Shown: piece after piece, positions 1-10,587 of the stretch
How positions within the stretch are numbered: the first letter of the stretch is position 1
Layout: every line of letters starts with the position of its first letter
From: Neurospora tetrasperma FGSC 2508
Taxonomy: Eukaryota; Ascomycota; Sordariomycetes; Sordariales; Sordariaceae
Assembly (NCBI RefSeq): GCF_000213175.1
Contig: NW_009799099.1
Location: 5,719,571 to 5,754,448, forward strand
Direction: 5' to 3'
Length of the DNA: 34,878 nt
The notes under the pieces: model-generated
Told to the model about the DNA's origin: nothing
The model's input: only the letters and a program-made list of their open reading frames with translations
Databases searched by the model: none
Translations under genes and position numbers: made by a program

Positions 1-2039
1 TTACCAGCAGCGCATTGGAATGCTTCTTTTCTCACTCGCTTCCCACATAGAACCACTGATCCTCGAGGCAACAATGTCACAACTCGGAGGTCTTCCCACC
101 ATTACACGACATTCAGACCTTGATCTCAGTCTCAAGTTCCACTGCCTGTCCTTGCTCTTGACCGGCACTCGGGTTGTGTTCAGCGTCCTCGTCCTACGCA
201 GAAAGGGTATTCTTCATATCCGTTCATCAAGTCTTTTCTTCGACGAAATGCGAGAAAGCTTGGATTCGTTAAAATCTGGACAAGTCTCAAGAAACCAAGA
301 CGTCGTTGGTCGTTGGGCTGCTTCTGAATGCCATGAGCAGTGGCGAGTAGGTATCCACCGTTCCCACCCCACGCGGGACAACCTAAGCCTTTGATCAAGG
401 TCCCCAAGGTCCCTTACCCAGCTGCAAAGGGCCCACATCCCGTGATGACGACTTGTCTCATGGCATGAGGTTATCAACATGCCAATGCAACAGTGGATGG
501 CCTCATGGAACGTCCAACATCGTCCAGCTGCCGTCCCAACTATGCACTCCACAAGGCAGGACACCCAACCCAACAGACTGTATGTAACAGCCTGCCGGCT
601 TGTCCAGCCCAAGATGTCTGTTGCACTCACTGGTACGAATAGTAGCCGCCGAGCAGATAAAGCGACAAAGTATGAGTATGCAAAACAAGGCGTCCAAATA
701 CATTCATTTACGCGAATCAGATTGGTCAATCACCTCATTCGGAGGCTTCGCCGACACCCTTCTAACTGACTGACACTGCGACGGACTCCTCATAGTTTAT
801 CACAGTCAGCTGTCAACAGCTACCTTTACCCCTCGCAAACCTCGATCGTGGCTGTTATCTTGGGAGGTCTCCTATCGGGCATCTCACGTATCACAGGTGG
901 CGGGGCACACACATTGCCCGCGCCGTAGTACAGGCTGCCCTCCCACGTCTGGCTCAGCTTCTGGCCTCTCACACACCTCAGCTGCTTCGCTACGGCAAAG
1001 TCACGTTCAACATCCTAGCACACGCTTGCTGGGCAGTCCACCCCCCTGGTCAGTCAGCAGCAGCGTTAGTAAAAAGATGGTGGTGGTACAGCCAGCCGAG
1101 GCCTTCTTCATTGCTCCCCTCGGACTTAGTACCAGTAGTAGAGAGGGACCTGACTGACAGTGTCACGTTTACGTTACCTTCCCCAATGTATACACGCCCG
1201 CTTCCCTCACGCGGTTTTTTTGCACCGCGAACCACTTACTCACTCTCCGCCTCATCTCTCTCTCCCAGTCTCAGGCTCAGGTTTTCTGCCCTCTCTCTGT
1301 TGACAAATCAAGGGGCCCCGGGGTTTTCTCTTACACACACACACAACCACACTTGTTGGAATCAAGCTTAACCTCTGTGTCCCATCAACGCAACCTCGCG
1401 GCAAGCCCAAACACCCAGGTTTCCTTCCAGGGCTTCCACTCCCTTTTCAGACGCTCCCATGTTTGGGTCACGGCCAGGGCTGCTTCATCTACAGGTCCGC
1501 CGATAACATCAAAGTACACACATTTCCAGATTGAGCGCCCGCCCTCGTCATTAGTTGTCGCCTCTACTTTCCTCCGCCTCGTTCCGCTGGGCCGTTCTGC
1601 CCCCTTTTTCGTCTCATCGCCGCCCCCTTGTTGGCCGCCCTCGTGCAACGTGCCTGCGTGGCCCTCCTCCTACAGTCCTACTACAACAGTACCTTACCTT
1701 CCCCAAGGTCGAGCCAACCCCACAGGATTTGCCTACCCGGCCTCGTCATCCTCACCGGCTTCCCTCGTGCCTTGCCATGTTTGGGTGCTCGGAGGCTGCT
1801 CTCATCCCGCTCCATGACAATCACGTCTGCCGCGAACGAATTATGCTTGCTAGATCCAGCGTGGTTCCGGTTTGACCCCCATGAATGAGCTTCCTCGTCG
1901 TCACATCAACTCGCGTGTTGCATCTGGGTTCCCTGACCACACTCGTCCCAAGGCGACCAATCCTCACACACGACACGGACCACCAACCTCCTACCCCCTA
2001 TCTAGGCAATTGCTTTACCTCGAACTGAGGGAACACAAG
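1..2039. other. upstream region of the Zn(2)-C6 gene, no supportable gene
   Basis: No open frame here has convincing protein character; several overlapping frames of similar length on both strands look like chance. From about 1200 to 1900 the plus strand becomes rich in C and T, with a CA run near 1333-1347, which fits a promoter and long leader of the plus-strand regulator gene starting near 2040. An in-frame ATG at 1881 could extend that protein by 53 residues. Confidence 0.5.
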
Positions 2040-5000
2040 ATGGGTCACCCAAACAATACCGGCCACAATGCCTCCTTGCTCGCTGCAAAGCCAACTTCAC
2101 ATGCAAGTACCCGCTCTTCCCACACACACTCTCTTGCTTTGCTCTGTTTCCCCTGATATCCTCGAGACGCCTAGCTTGATTGCCTGCCCAAAGTTTTGGA
2201 GCCAAGGCCTACTACTTGCTGTCCTGGCTAATAACACCCCCGTGTTTTGCGCAACACCAGGTTTTCCATTCTACGATACCTCATGCAGTAGGCCCGGCGG
2301 GTGCTGATGTCCGCTTAAACAAAAGAAAACGCGAAGGGGATCCCGTGGGCTATGACCGCAGGCCCCCCAGTCTCATCCCTTCCACCTCTGCCTCACTGCC
2401 AGGGGCACAGGATGTGTCGTACCTTTTTCCCGATCGTGGCCTCATTTTAGAGGAGTTTTACGCATATCATCATGCATTGCAAGGCGCGCTGCCAGGTATG
2501 TTTCGTTCACCGGGCAAACACTGTTGAGGCCGGTCTCTCACTAGCCTTGCAGAACCGGGGCAATTCGGTCCAATCCATCATTCGCTTGCAGACCCGTCAA
2601 TACGGAACGACCTCTCAGAAGCGTGCCCGGCCTTGGCCCCATATTCCCTGGTAACTCAACCCCATTATTTTCCCCAGTCGGCTGCAGTTGCCCCTCCTCC
2701 ACAGAATGTCTATCAAACCTATCAACCGTCAATCAGTGACTTCAAGGTCGACGACACCCCTGGTGGTAATAGTTTCAGAGTGCCAAACGCCCCGGGGATG
2801 GGCCAAAAAACCGACAGCTATGCCCAAGAACCCGTCACTTTCTGTCAAACCTTGCAGTCACACACGACGCTCGATATATCTTCCTTCTCGTCGTCCCATC
2901 CTGACAATGTTGCCATGTCCTCTTCATGCTTCTCACCACGAGGTCACAATTATATAACATATGGTTACCCGCCACATAGCCATTTGAGCGTCTACGGTGC
3001 TTCGAGCAACCCCGCCTTATCAGCGCCAAACCCAAACAATTCCCGATTCCCAACCCCCATGGACCAGACTGTGGGGTATGACCGTGTTCAAGTCATACAT
3101 GGGTCCGAGGTGAATCGTTCTATCATGGCCCCGACAGAAACATCCATGTTTGTGCCTGCAACATCGGCAGCTGGGTATTCACAAGATCACATTGTAGAAC
3201 AACAGCAACGATGGGTGGAGGTCATGAAGGGCAGAGAGGATAAAGTCGTGAATGAAGGACTGGCGGGCGACTCTGACTTTGAAGACCGTGAACTTGTGCC
3301 TGTATCAACACCGTTGGGCGGTTCCTATGGGGACCTCTCCCATACCTTGACTGGGTCCAACATGGGTTTGGTCGGCGCCGGCAGCTCGACCAGGACAGAG
3401 AATGCTTTGCGGAGAGGCTCGGTCGAGAAGAAGAAGCGTGGCCCGCTGGAAGAAGACAAGCGGAAAGCAACGTGTGACACTCGTAGCATGGGCGCTTGTA
3501 TAAGATGCCACAATCAGCGGATCAGGGTAAGTACTGTTGATACCACGACAAATACGATTTTACGCATGCTAACCAGGAAAAAAGTGCCACCCCAACCCAC
3601 TAGAGCCACACAATCGTGATGCTCCGTGTCAATCATGCCTCCTATTTTCCAAAGACTCGAAAAAGACCATCCACAACATCCCTTGTCTTCGCGACAAGAT
3701 CATTGGGATAAGGATCTTCCGCGCCGGCGGATTGAACTTGACGAAACGCTTCACTCATACTCAAGTTGTCGATGTCGATGTGAGCGACCAGTGCGGCCCT
3801 ACTCGCCGCGTCGAAATGGTTCAGGGGTTGTGCAATGAACCTAAGGTGGTTGTACGACTATGCAAGGCACCCATCGTGTTGGAAGTCCGGCGTTTCAACC
3901 CGGCTCCCACAGATATCAACGAGCGAAGATACGTGGCCAACGGCTATCCCGCCTCTCAGCCTTTGCAGCCCTTTTGCCTGGTTAATGTGGAAAGTGCCGC
4001 TGCCCAGTTCAATCAACATATCAGCGCCAACGCTCTTCTTGGACTTGAGGAGGCGGTTGAGAAATCCGACGGCATCGTAAAGCGGACCTTCGCCACCATT
4101 GCCGAAATGTGCCGCTCACTTTCTGTGAGTGTCTTGCCTGTTTCAGTGTGCAGATGGCCGTCACTAACGGGACCCGTCTAGAAGACGACAGAAGGCAAGC
4201 ACAGCAAGAATAACATAGAAGCCAGGCGTCAAAGAGACAAGAGAGAGTTGCTGACGAATGCAGTCCGTCTCTGGTTTGCTATCCGTAAGTAGCCTCGTCT
4301 AGTGCCTTGAAGAGCCAGGCTGATAAAGTTCTCCAGGCCATGGTATAGGGTCCGCATGGCTAGATAGCAGCTCTGACACGCTTGATATGAAACCAGTCTA
4401 CAAGGATGACTACCCACTCTATGGGCGGGTCGACGTGCCACGCATGATTGTTGCCCAGTTCGATAGCATTCGGCACGAGCGTATTTATAAAATCCTCGCT
4501 CCCCGAGTGCTGAAGCTTTACGAGAAGCTTATCACATCGAGTGATATGCAGAATTGGTTCACCATTTATCTGGTGACATTTTTGTTCCTCCATCAAGTCA
4601 GCTGTATCTCCTTCGATCGGTATCGTCGGGTCAGAGATAACTCGGGTGGCAGGCAACAGGTGTGTGGAGTCCATTTTCTCGTGGATGAGGCAAGACGAGC
4701 TAACTGTTGGTTGCATAGGAAACCCGTTATGGACCAATTGGGCCGAGTCCCAACTCTCCCTCCGACTTTGTTGAGAGTGCTTTCGTCGAGGAGGTACAGC
4801 ACGGTGGCGTGGTTCTCCTGGCCTACTGGCAGTACTTCAAACGTGCCGACCTCATGCGTATGAACTGGGATGATATTGCCGATACCAAGTTAAACACTCT
4901 GGAACCAGAGCAAGCCGAGCTTTTGCGATGGACTGTTGAGCAGTTGAAGAGCGTTGATCCGAACACAGGAAAGAGCAAGTGTAGGTGTTGTCGTCATGTG

Positions 5001-5215
5001 GGCTATCAAGAGCCAATGCTGACTCGGACACAGTGGATAGCATCCCCAAGACCCCAGCCCAAGGCTGTTGGGAGCACGAATTGTACTGGGTATCGCGAAT
5101 GTTCGACTCGACTGCGACAAGAGAGTCACCGTGGTCACCGCCCGAAACCTTTACCCGCGCGAAGCCGAGCGTTGGGCGAGAGTATACACCGCCTCGGCCA
5201 TCTCAGTCGCCTTGA
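2040..5215 (+). CDS. Zn(2)-C6 fungal-type transcription factor, eight exons
   Basis: Predicted nuclear DNA-binding regulator of about 881 residues. Proposed exons: 2040-2106, 2289-2495, 2553-3526, 3585-4124, 4182-4284, 4349-4659, 4719-4980 and 5034-5215; the sum is an exact codon multiple. Six cysteines lie at about 407, 410, 417, 431, 434 and 450 (C-x2-C-x6-C-x13-C-x2-C-x15-C), beginning CIRCHNQRIRC and ending PCLR. The wide last two loops and the PCLR ending fit a filamentous-fungal subtype I recall, with the cluster in mid-protein. The N-terminal 400 residues are low in structure, with a basic KRKRE stretch. The C-terminal part is helical, without a named domain. The first exon and start are least certain: intron 1 (2107-2288) was chosen because it is phase-compatible, and ATG 1881 is an alternative. 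The acceptor inside the zinc cluster is an unusual AAG. Target genes cannot be inferred. Confidence 0.82.
3527..3584 (+). other. intron splitting the zinc-cluster codons, with competing acceptors
   Basis: The donor GTAAGT follows the codons for the third basic residue before Cys417. A branch-like ATGCTAACC lies at about 3567-3575 and is followed at once by CAG (3574-3576). Using that CAG puts TAG at 3601-3603 in frame. Using AAAAAAG, ending at 3584, joins to TGC and restores the third to sixth zinc-binding cysteines. The second choice is adopted because it completes the family motif. Confidence 0.7.
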
Positions 5216-6202
5216 TTGTCACGCGTGTTGCTTATTGTCCATGATATCGGCATTCATGTATGTTGGAATCATGCTTGTTTGGATGTGTCTTGAGCGTGTT
5301 CCTTTCGAGTAACTTTCTGTTATCTTTCTTCCCTTCAGCATTGGCATTAAGCATTGGGGACGGACTGACTGTCCATCCGGAGTGGCACTTTTGCTTCTTG
5401 AAATTTCCCCCTCATTTTGCGCGTCAAAAGTGCTGTCTTACCAAGACGACTACGGCAACGCAGATTCTTTTATCCCAGGCACCGGCAAAAAATTAGATTT
5501 CATTCGAGGCGTCAGCAATGTGGGCACGGACGGACAAACAGACAAGAGACGAGGGTCGAAGGCAGGGAAAAAGAAGAAGAAAATACAAATAAACCGGGGT
5601 TGCTGTTAATCGTGCAGTGGCATGTTAGGATTTTCCAGTGACCCTTGACCTTGCTTGATATTAAATGACAAGCACAAACTCGCGCTTTCTTACTTGGTGT
5701 GATGGGTAAGTTAAATTAAGTGGGGTAGGTACTAAACACATATTGTCCGTGCAAAAAAGTACTGACAGGGGGGTTTTTACTTTTGCTCGCGACCACAGTA
5801 CGATGGAGTGTCGTCGTCGTTGTTTGGACGAACTCTGCTGCCCCACCCAGGAACTTGTCAACTTTTCATCACGAACTAGTTCGTCTGGTATGTAAACAAA
5901 GCCCCTGAATGGTGCAGTTCATCCAGCTCTTTGTTGGCGGGTATATCCTTGTGGCAAAGTGTGGGGATTTGATCTTGTCGTTGAAAAGCCACAAGCCAGA
6001 GGGAACTCGTGCCTGTAGTTTTGATTGGTACCGGGAAAAGAAAGAGGATCAGTCACTGGATGAAACGTATGCAAAAAAAAAGGAAGAAACAAGATAATAG
6101 CAAATGAGAACAACGGAGGATGGATGTAGGTAACTAGGTATTCTCAGGCGGAAAGGGAAACCAAAAAGGATATCGGTAGGGAAAAGAAAAAAGATATTGA
6201 GA
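5216..6202. other. 3' flank of the regulator gene and intergenic DNA
   Basis: No gene is supported. An A-rich stretch with an AATAAA word near 5588-5594 may serve in 3' end formation of the upstream plus-strand gene. The remainder has mixed composition, without repeats of note. Confidence 0.45.
6187..6192 (-). terminator. Pol III terminator of tRNA-Glu
   Basis: A run of six A on the plus strand reads as T6 on the minus strand, about 10 bases beyond the tRNA 3' end. This is the expected RNA polymerase III stop. Confidence 0.75.
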
Positions 6203-6294
6203 CTCGGATACCGGGAGTCGAACCCGGGGCTGTTGAGAGAGCAGTCACTCCTGAGAAGTGAGAGTCAACGATGTTACCGCTACACCATACCCGA
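6203..6294 (-). tRNA. tRNA-Glu (anticodon CTC), with a 21-base intron
   Basis: The minus strand folds as a cloverleaf. The acceptor stem TCGGGTA pairs with TATCCGA (one G-T), the D arm holds the box A-like TGGTGTAGCGG, the anticodon stem GTTGA pairs with TCAAC, and the T arm is CCGGG-TTCGACT-CCCGG, carrying box B GGTTCGACTCC. The anticodon-loop segment is 28 bases. Taking the canonical intron place one base 3' of the anticodon gives loop CTCTCA...C, anticodon CTC and an intron of about 21 bases. The mature tRNA is 71 nt including the G discriminator. Decodes GAG. The minus-strand T6 just downstream supports transcription by Pol III. Confidence 0.93.
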
Positions 6295-7218
6295 TTGAAC
6301 TGATATGGTCCGATTTGTTGTTGGGAGTGAACTTGGGAGTTGTGGTTATGAGCGGCTGCATGTTTGAAAATTTGTCTGTGAAAGTGGATGTTTGGGCGTT
6401 TTAGATTGAGTGGATCCTGGGAAAAACATGGCGGGGGATCCTGATTGGGATTGGGGTGCACAGTTAGATAGATAGAATAGGTAGGAGTTGCAAGCATTTG
6501 AGAAAACTAAATCGACGAGATGCTTAGAGAAATTGTCAGGTACGACGAGTTGTTTGATTGAAAACATCTGCCGTTTGACTTGCATATATTAAGTAGTTCG
6601 TCAATTCGATCGCGTCTGGGCCACGGCATTCGGTCATGCAAGGCACGGCAGGCTCACAGTGATCGTCGAAGGACAGGGGTAGAGGTAGGTACTCGTCCGC
6701 TTAGTCATCACAGCAATTACCGTGGAAGCTCAGGTCGCTCTGCCTGCCGGACGGTATCCGATAAGATAAGATTTGCCTAGACGGCAAGGAAGCTGCGATT
6801 TGGCCAGTTCATTCACTTGCGCCCGTCCATTTGGTGACCTGCCGGGACCGAGCTGCGAGCTGTCCTCTTGTGGGACCTGTCCTGTCCAGTTCAGTTCCAT
6901 TGTCTGGTCACCATCACAACAAACATCCTCCTCCTCCACGCACTGCAAACACATCGTTTTCGATACCCCGTGGCATTTCTTCAACCACATTCGTAACTTG
7001 CGGAACCACTCTTTTTGCGTGCACGATTCTCACGATCAAACGATAATCCGATCGTCGCCGCGACATCATTACCTTCTCGATCAAAAACAGCCACATTCCA
7101 ACCGACCGAAACATCATTCAACACTTCCACGCTCGGCAATCCCATCCGAGACACGAGACACGTCGTCCTTTCGATCAATAACCATTTCCATTCCAACACA
7201 AATAACAAACCGCCCAAA
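6295..7218. other. intergenic region and leader of the Sec72-like gene
   Basis: No gene is supported. From about 6900 to 7218 the plus strand is rich in A and C with few G, ending in an A/C-rich stretch just before the ATG, as is usual for a fungal 5' untranslated leader. Confidence 0.5.
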
Positions 7219-7866
7219 ATGGCCGAAGACCTCGACACCTACACCCACCTCCCCCTAACCATCGACCCCCAAAGCAAATCCATCTCCCTCCTCGCCTCCT
7301 CTGGCCTCTCCTCCGTACAAACCCGCGCCCTCGAATCCGAGCTCGCCGCTCTCAACGCCCTGCACCGCTCCCTCCACTCCCTCGACGCCCCGCACCTGGT
7401 CCCGCCCCCTCCCATTCCCGTAAACCCCAAACGCTCCGCCCAAGTCTCCAAGCTGCGCGACAGCGGCAACGCCGAGTACAAGAAGCAAAAGTACAGCGAG
7501 GCAGCTAAATTCTACACGTTGGGCATCCAAATGGCACTTGCCCGCCCGCTTTGGGAACCGTCCCAGCTGGTGAGGGAGGAAGTCCATTCCTTGTTCTCGA
7601 ACAGGGCGCAGGCGCACATGTGGATGCAGGAGTGGCCTGAGGCTGCGGTGGATGCGGAAGCCAGTGTCGAGGCTAAGAGGGTGGGGAATGCAAAGGCGTG
7701 GTTTAGGAGGGGAAAAAGTCTGTTGGAGATGGGTAGACTAGAAGAGGCGAGGGAGTGGGTTGGACGGGCATTGGAGGTGGAAGGGGAGGAGAAGGAGTTG
7801 GCGGAGTTGGGGAGGGAGATTGAGAAGCGGTTGGAGGCTAAGAATGCTGGTGCTGGTGCTGAGTAG
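7219..7866 (+). CDS. sec72: Sec72-like TPR subunit of the post-translational ER translocon
   Basis: Single-exon gene of 215 residues. The N-terminal part has a phrase found in fungal Sec72 proteins (TYTHLPLTIDPQSKSIS), then a Leu/Ala helix with ALNALHRSL, a proline linker (VPPPPIPVNPKRSAQ) and three TPR-type helical hairpins at about 77-110, 122-155 and 157-190, ending in a Glu/Lys-rich helix. In yeasts Sec72 is a cytosolic-face partner of Sec63/Sec62/Sec71, helping deliver precursors, and chaperones dock on its TPRs. The length is close to the roughly 190-residue yeast proteins. The ATG at 7219 follows an A/C-rich leader (CCCAAAATGG); longer in-frame upstream sequence has no protein character. 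Early codons strongly prefer C at the third position, later ones G. The family call rests on remembered sequences, not a search. Confidence 0.88.
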   Translation: MAEDLDTYTHLPLTIDPQSKSISLLASSGLSSVQTRALESELAALNALHRSLHSLDAPHLVPPPPIPVNPKRSAQVSKLRDSGNAEYKKQKYSEAAKFYTLGIQMALARPLWEPSQLVREEVHSLFSNRAQAHMWMQEWPEAAVDAEASVEAKRVGNAKAWFRRGKSLLEMGRLEEAREWVGRALEVEGEEKELAELGREIEKRLEAKNAGAGAE

Positions 7867-8341
7867 GATGGACAGCAGCAGCAGCAGCAGGCTTAGGAGG
7901 ATGCTGGAAATGCAACTGGATGTGAAGTGGAGTGGGAGGGGATAGCGAGTATCAAGGCAGTTGGGTTTCAGGGAGTTGGGTGCGGTGTTGGCTCGTGCTG
8001 AGTGGGATGAGTGGGATGAATATCCAGGAGATGATCACGAGGACTAAAGGGTGTGAAGGTTGGGGGTCGTTGTGAGCGGAGGGGGATGGTATTGCGGAAT
8101 TGTCATGATGACAGGATCCGAATCCGAAGAATGGTTCGGCGTGGACTGGCCTGTGGCCCCCGGAACCGGAACCCATCTTCACAGCCAGGGGAGGGGCGCG
8201 TCGTCCAAGGACGCTGTTCCATTTATCTGCTTTCTGGCTTTGATGGAAAAAGAAGGGAACACGCACGACGCAGAGGGAACTTTGTTATTTTTCATGTATT
8301 ACATGTTTTTAAGGGACACACAGCGCTTGTCAACAGTCAGC

Positions 8342-8345
<4 letters not shown>

Positions 8346-8372
<27 letters not shown>
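8346..8372 (+). repeat. T27 homopolymer
   Basis: An uninterrupted run of 27 T. It could be a slippage tract or the fossil tail of a retroposed copy on the minus strand; no target-site duplication was recognised. Confidence 0.9.
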
Positions 8373-8748
8373 GCTCTGCTATCACTACCAGGCAGTCGTT
8401 AGTTGCGCGTTAGAGGCGTTAGGTATACATAATCGGGATCATTCTTTTACACCATTATTTCCCTGGAAACACTACTCTCTGTTTCCCATCCTGCTCGAAT
8501 GTTTGTGCCGTGATGTATAAGATGTCCGGTTCTATTTTGCCATCGAGTACACCACCTGCGATAACCACTTCGCACCACCTAAATAAATCGAGTTCCTAGA
8601 TAGGTACACGCTAAAGATACATGACTTACCGAAGCCGGTAGTATATAATAGATACCTAGGTACTGAGAAGTGGCGTATACATCCAAGCCCCAGTCGATGT
8701 ACGTACATAGTCGTGATGACGGTACCGTGAATTTCAATATATCAAGTT

Positions 8749-8768
8749 CCTACCTACCTACCTACCTA
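8749..8768 (+). repeat. TACC tandem repeat
   Basis: Four to five TACC units lie in an AT-rich context. The same unit recurs at 23973-23991, and as TAGG on the other strand in many places of the window. Confidence 0.8.
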
Positions 8769-9602
8769 TATTTTGGACTATTTGAAAAATTTAGATACTT
8801 GTATGACATGCCCTGCGGCAGTAGGTACCTAGCTAGTTGTTAAGTACTACCTCTACCTCTACTCACTACCAGTTCTCTTCAGTTGTGTTGTAGTCTATAG
8901 TAAGCTGCTGTAGAGGTAGGTATTCATTCGTTGCCGTCCAGGCAGTAGTACGGGTAGTGTGTGTACCTCCACTCTAGGCAGACATCATTTCCCAGGCCCT
9001 GCTCGATTCTCGACTTCCTTCTTCTTGACAAGGCACTCAGCATGGAAGCGAGTGTTAATACCAATGAGGTAGGACTGGAGGATCTTTCCAGTTTTCCGGT
9101 TTTTTCTCAGTTGTCTGTTATGTTTTGGAATCTACTATGCTACTACCAACCCGAATCGCAGTTGTGTAATATACGGCCCTCGATTCGACAGTTATCTACC
9201 CTAGCCACGTGGGAATCTACTAATCTACCCGAATTGCACGACGAGTTCTGTGACACACAAAAACGGTGCGCCACCACATATGTACATACATGTAAGAAGA
9301 ACATTACAAGCTCACATCGATACGGCACTCGGGACTTGTTTACGTACCGAAGAACCTCAATGCATGCATTTCACAAATTGGACCTTGTTTTTTCTTTTTT
9401 TTTCTGACTTTAAACTTCTCTTTCGTTCATAATGAAAACTTGAAACTTCCTGTCAATTTACTACGTATCTCGTATCACGGCCCTCAGGTATAGGTATACA
9501 TACACATACACCGAAAGGGAGGTGCCGGTTGCGAATTTGCGTTGTAACGTAACCCATTCCATCGATCCATGTAACTAACATGTCTGCTGCTTGCTCGCCC
9601 AG

Positions 9603-9610
9603 TATAAAAG
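9603..9610 (+). promoter_or_regulatory. TATAAAAG box without an obvious gene
   Basis: A consensus TATA box is followed by about 50 bases of pyrimidine-rich DNA and then ATG codons at 9663, 9671 and 9674. The frames close after 5 and 17 codons. It may drive a non-coding or very short transcript, or be chance. Confidence 0.3.
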
Positions 9611-10236
9611 TTGCTGTCTGCTCTTCTCCTTTTGTTGACCACTCCCCCGGCCTTCTTCTAAAATGAAAACATGTCCATGAAGCAGCAATGTTTGCGAATC
9701 CTTGGCCAGTGTCTTGTCCCGTAGCGGTTCAAGCTGGCCACCCGAATGTTTCTCCCTCAACAAAAGGTGATGATCCAGATGTGGTGAAAAACATTGAAAA
9801 TAAAAATAAGCAACGCCATGATGTTTTGAACACCCAGAAAATGTAATCGTACAACTCCTCCCGTTGCCTGCGACCGAGCATCCAATTCGCAGTTTATCCC
9901 ATTCTCAATATCACCGCTACTTTCGCCCGATGTGGTGAACTCCTTTCCAAATTCTCGACGCGGCGGGTTTGTTGGCATGTAAGTTTCGCGTTGGGGTGGT
10001 TCGAGCGGACGAGGAAGGTTGGTATCTGGCTATCCTCTCGTATTGCGCGGCCGGTCTCAGCGCAACGTCCCCCAATAGCGTGTGGAACGGCATTATGCAG
10101 GCGGAGTGAACGAGAGCGGCAGGCGCATTCTCCGGCCAACCGGCCAAACATGCCAGATATTCTTCTCTTGTCTTGCCGCGTGATCGTTGTTTTGTCGCTC
10201 CATTCACCTCATGCCCCTTGGCTCAATATGTCCAAA

Positions 10237-10587
10237 TCAGATCGCCTCGACCCTCTCCTTCTCGCTGATGACACTTGAAGCGGCGGTAATAGTTGGCTTG
10301 CGCGGCCTCATGACCGCATCCTGGCCAGACATGCGACGGTCGAGCGCGCGCTCAAGCTTGGCGCCCAGAGCAAGTTTCTGCAAGTTGACGCTCTTCTCCT
10401 CGGACAGTTGCACGCGCTGCTGCGTCAGCGCCTTGTTTTCCATACGTTCGAGCCCCTTGCCAATGTCGACGATCTGGGCGACGGCGGTGTCGGTGGTGCT
10501 GAAGGTAGGCGCGACCGAGGGGGCCATGGAGGCCGCCCTGGAGAGGCGAACGGAGGCGCGGTTTTGGGTCTGGGTTGGGGTGGACAT
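10237..10587 (-). CDS. small helical protein of unknown function (116 aa)
   Basis: Single exon, 116 residues. A Ser/Thr/Ala-rich N-terminus with SVRLSRAASMAPS is followed from about 33 to 85 by a strongly helical, coiled-coil-like segment with IVDIGKGLERMENKAL and KLALGAKLERAL, then a basic tail. There is no signal peptide or membrane segment. On the minus strand the ATG sits in a good context (CTAACAATGTCC), with an A/T-rich TATA-like word (CATAAAATAG) about 85-95 bases upstream and an A/C-rich leader. The protein-like residue pattern and start context make this a real gene. I do not recognise a function; the length and single helix would suit a subunit of a larger assembly, which is only a guess. 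Confidence 0.72.
   Translation of the reverse strand: MSTPTQTQNRASVRLSRAASMAPSVAPTFSTTDTAVAQIVDIGKGLERMENKALTQQRVQLSEEKSVNLQKLALGAKLERALDRRMSGQDAVMRPRKPTITAASSVISEKERVEAI

Larger units (their letters stand above)
7867..10236. other. 2.4 kb intergenic region with repeats
   Basis: No protein-coding gene is supported. It holds a CAG run just after the Sec72-like stop (about 7872-7889), a T27 tract (8346-8372), TACC tandem units (about 8749-8768), several TAGGTACCT words (8640-8930), and a plus-strand TATAAAAG at 9603-9610 followed by a pyrimidine-rich stretch but only very short reading frames. Confidence 0.5.

Noticed and set aside
8346-8372. T27 tract as the tail of a non-LTR retroelement
   Set aside because: No reverse-transcriptase fragment or flanking target duplication could be seen, so it is listed only as a homopolymer.
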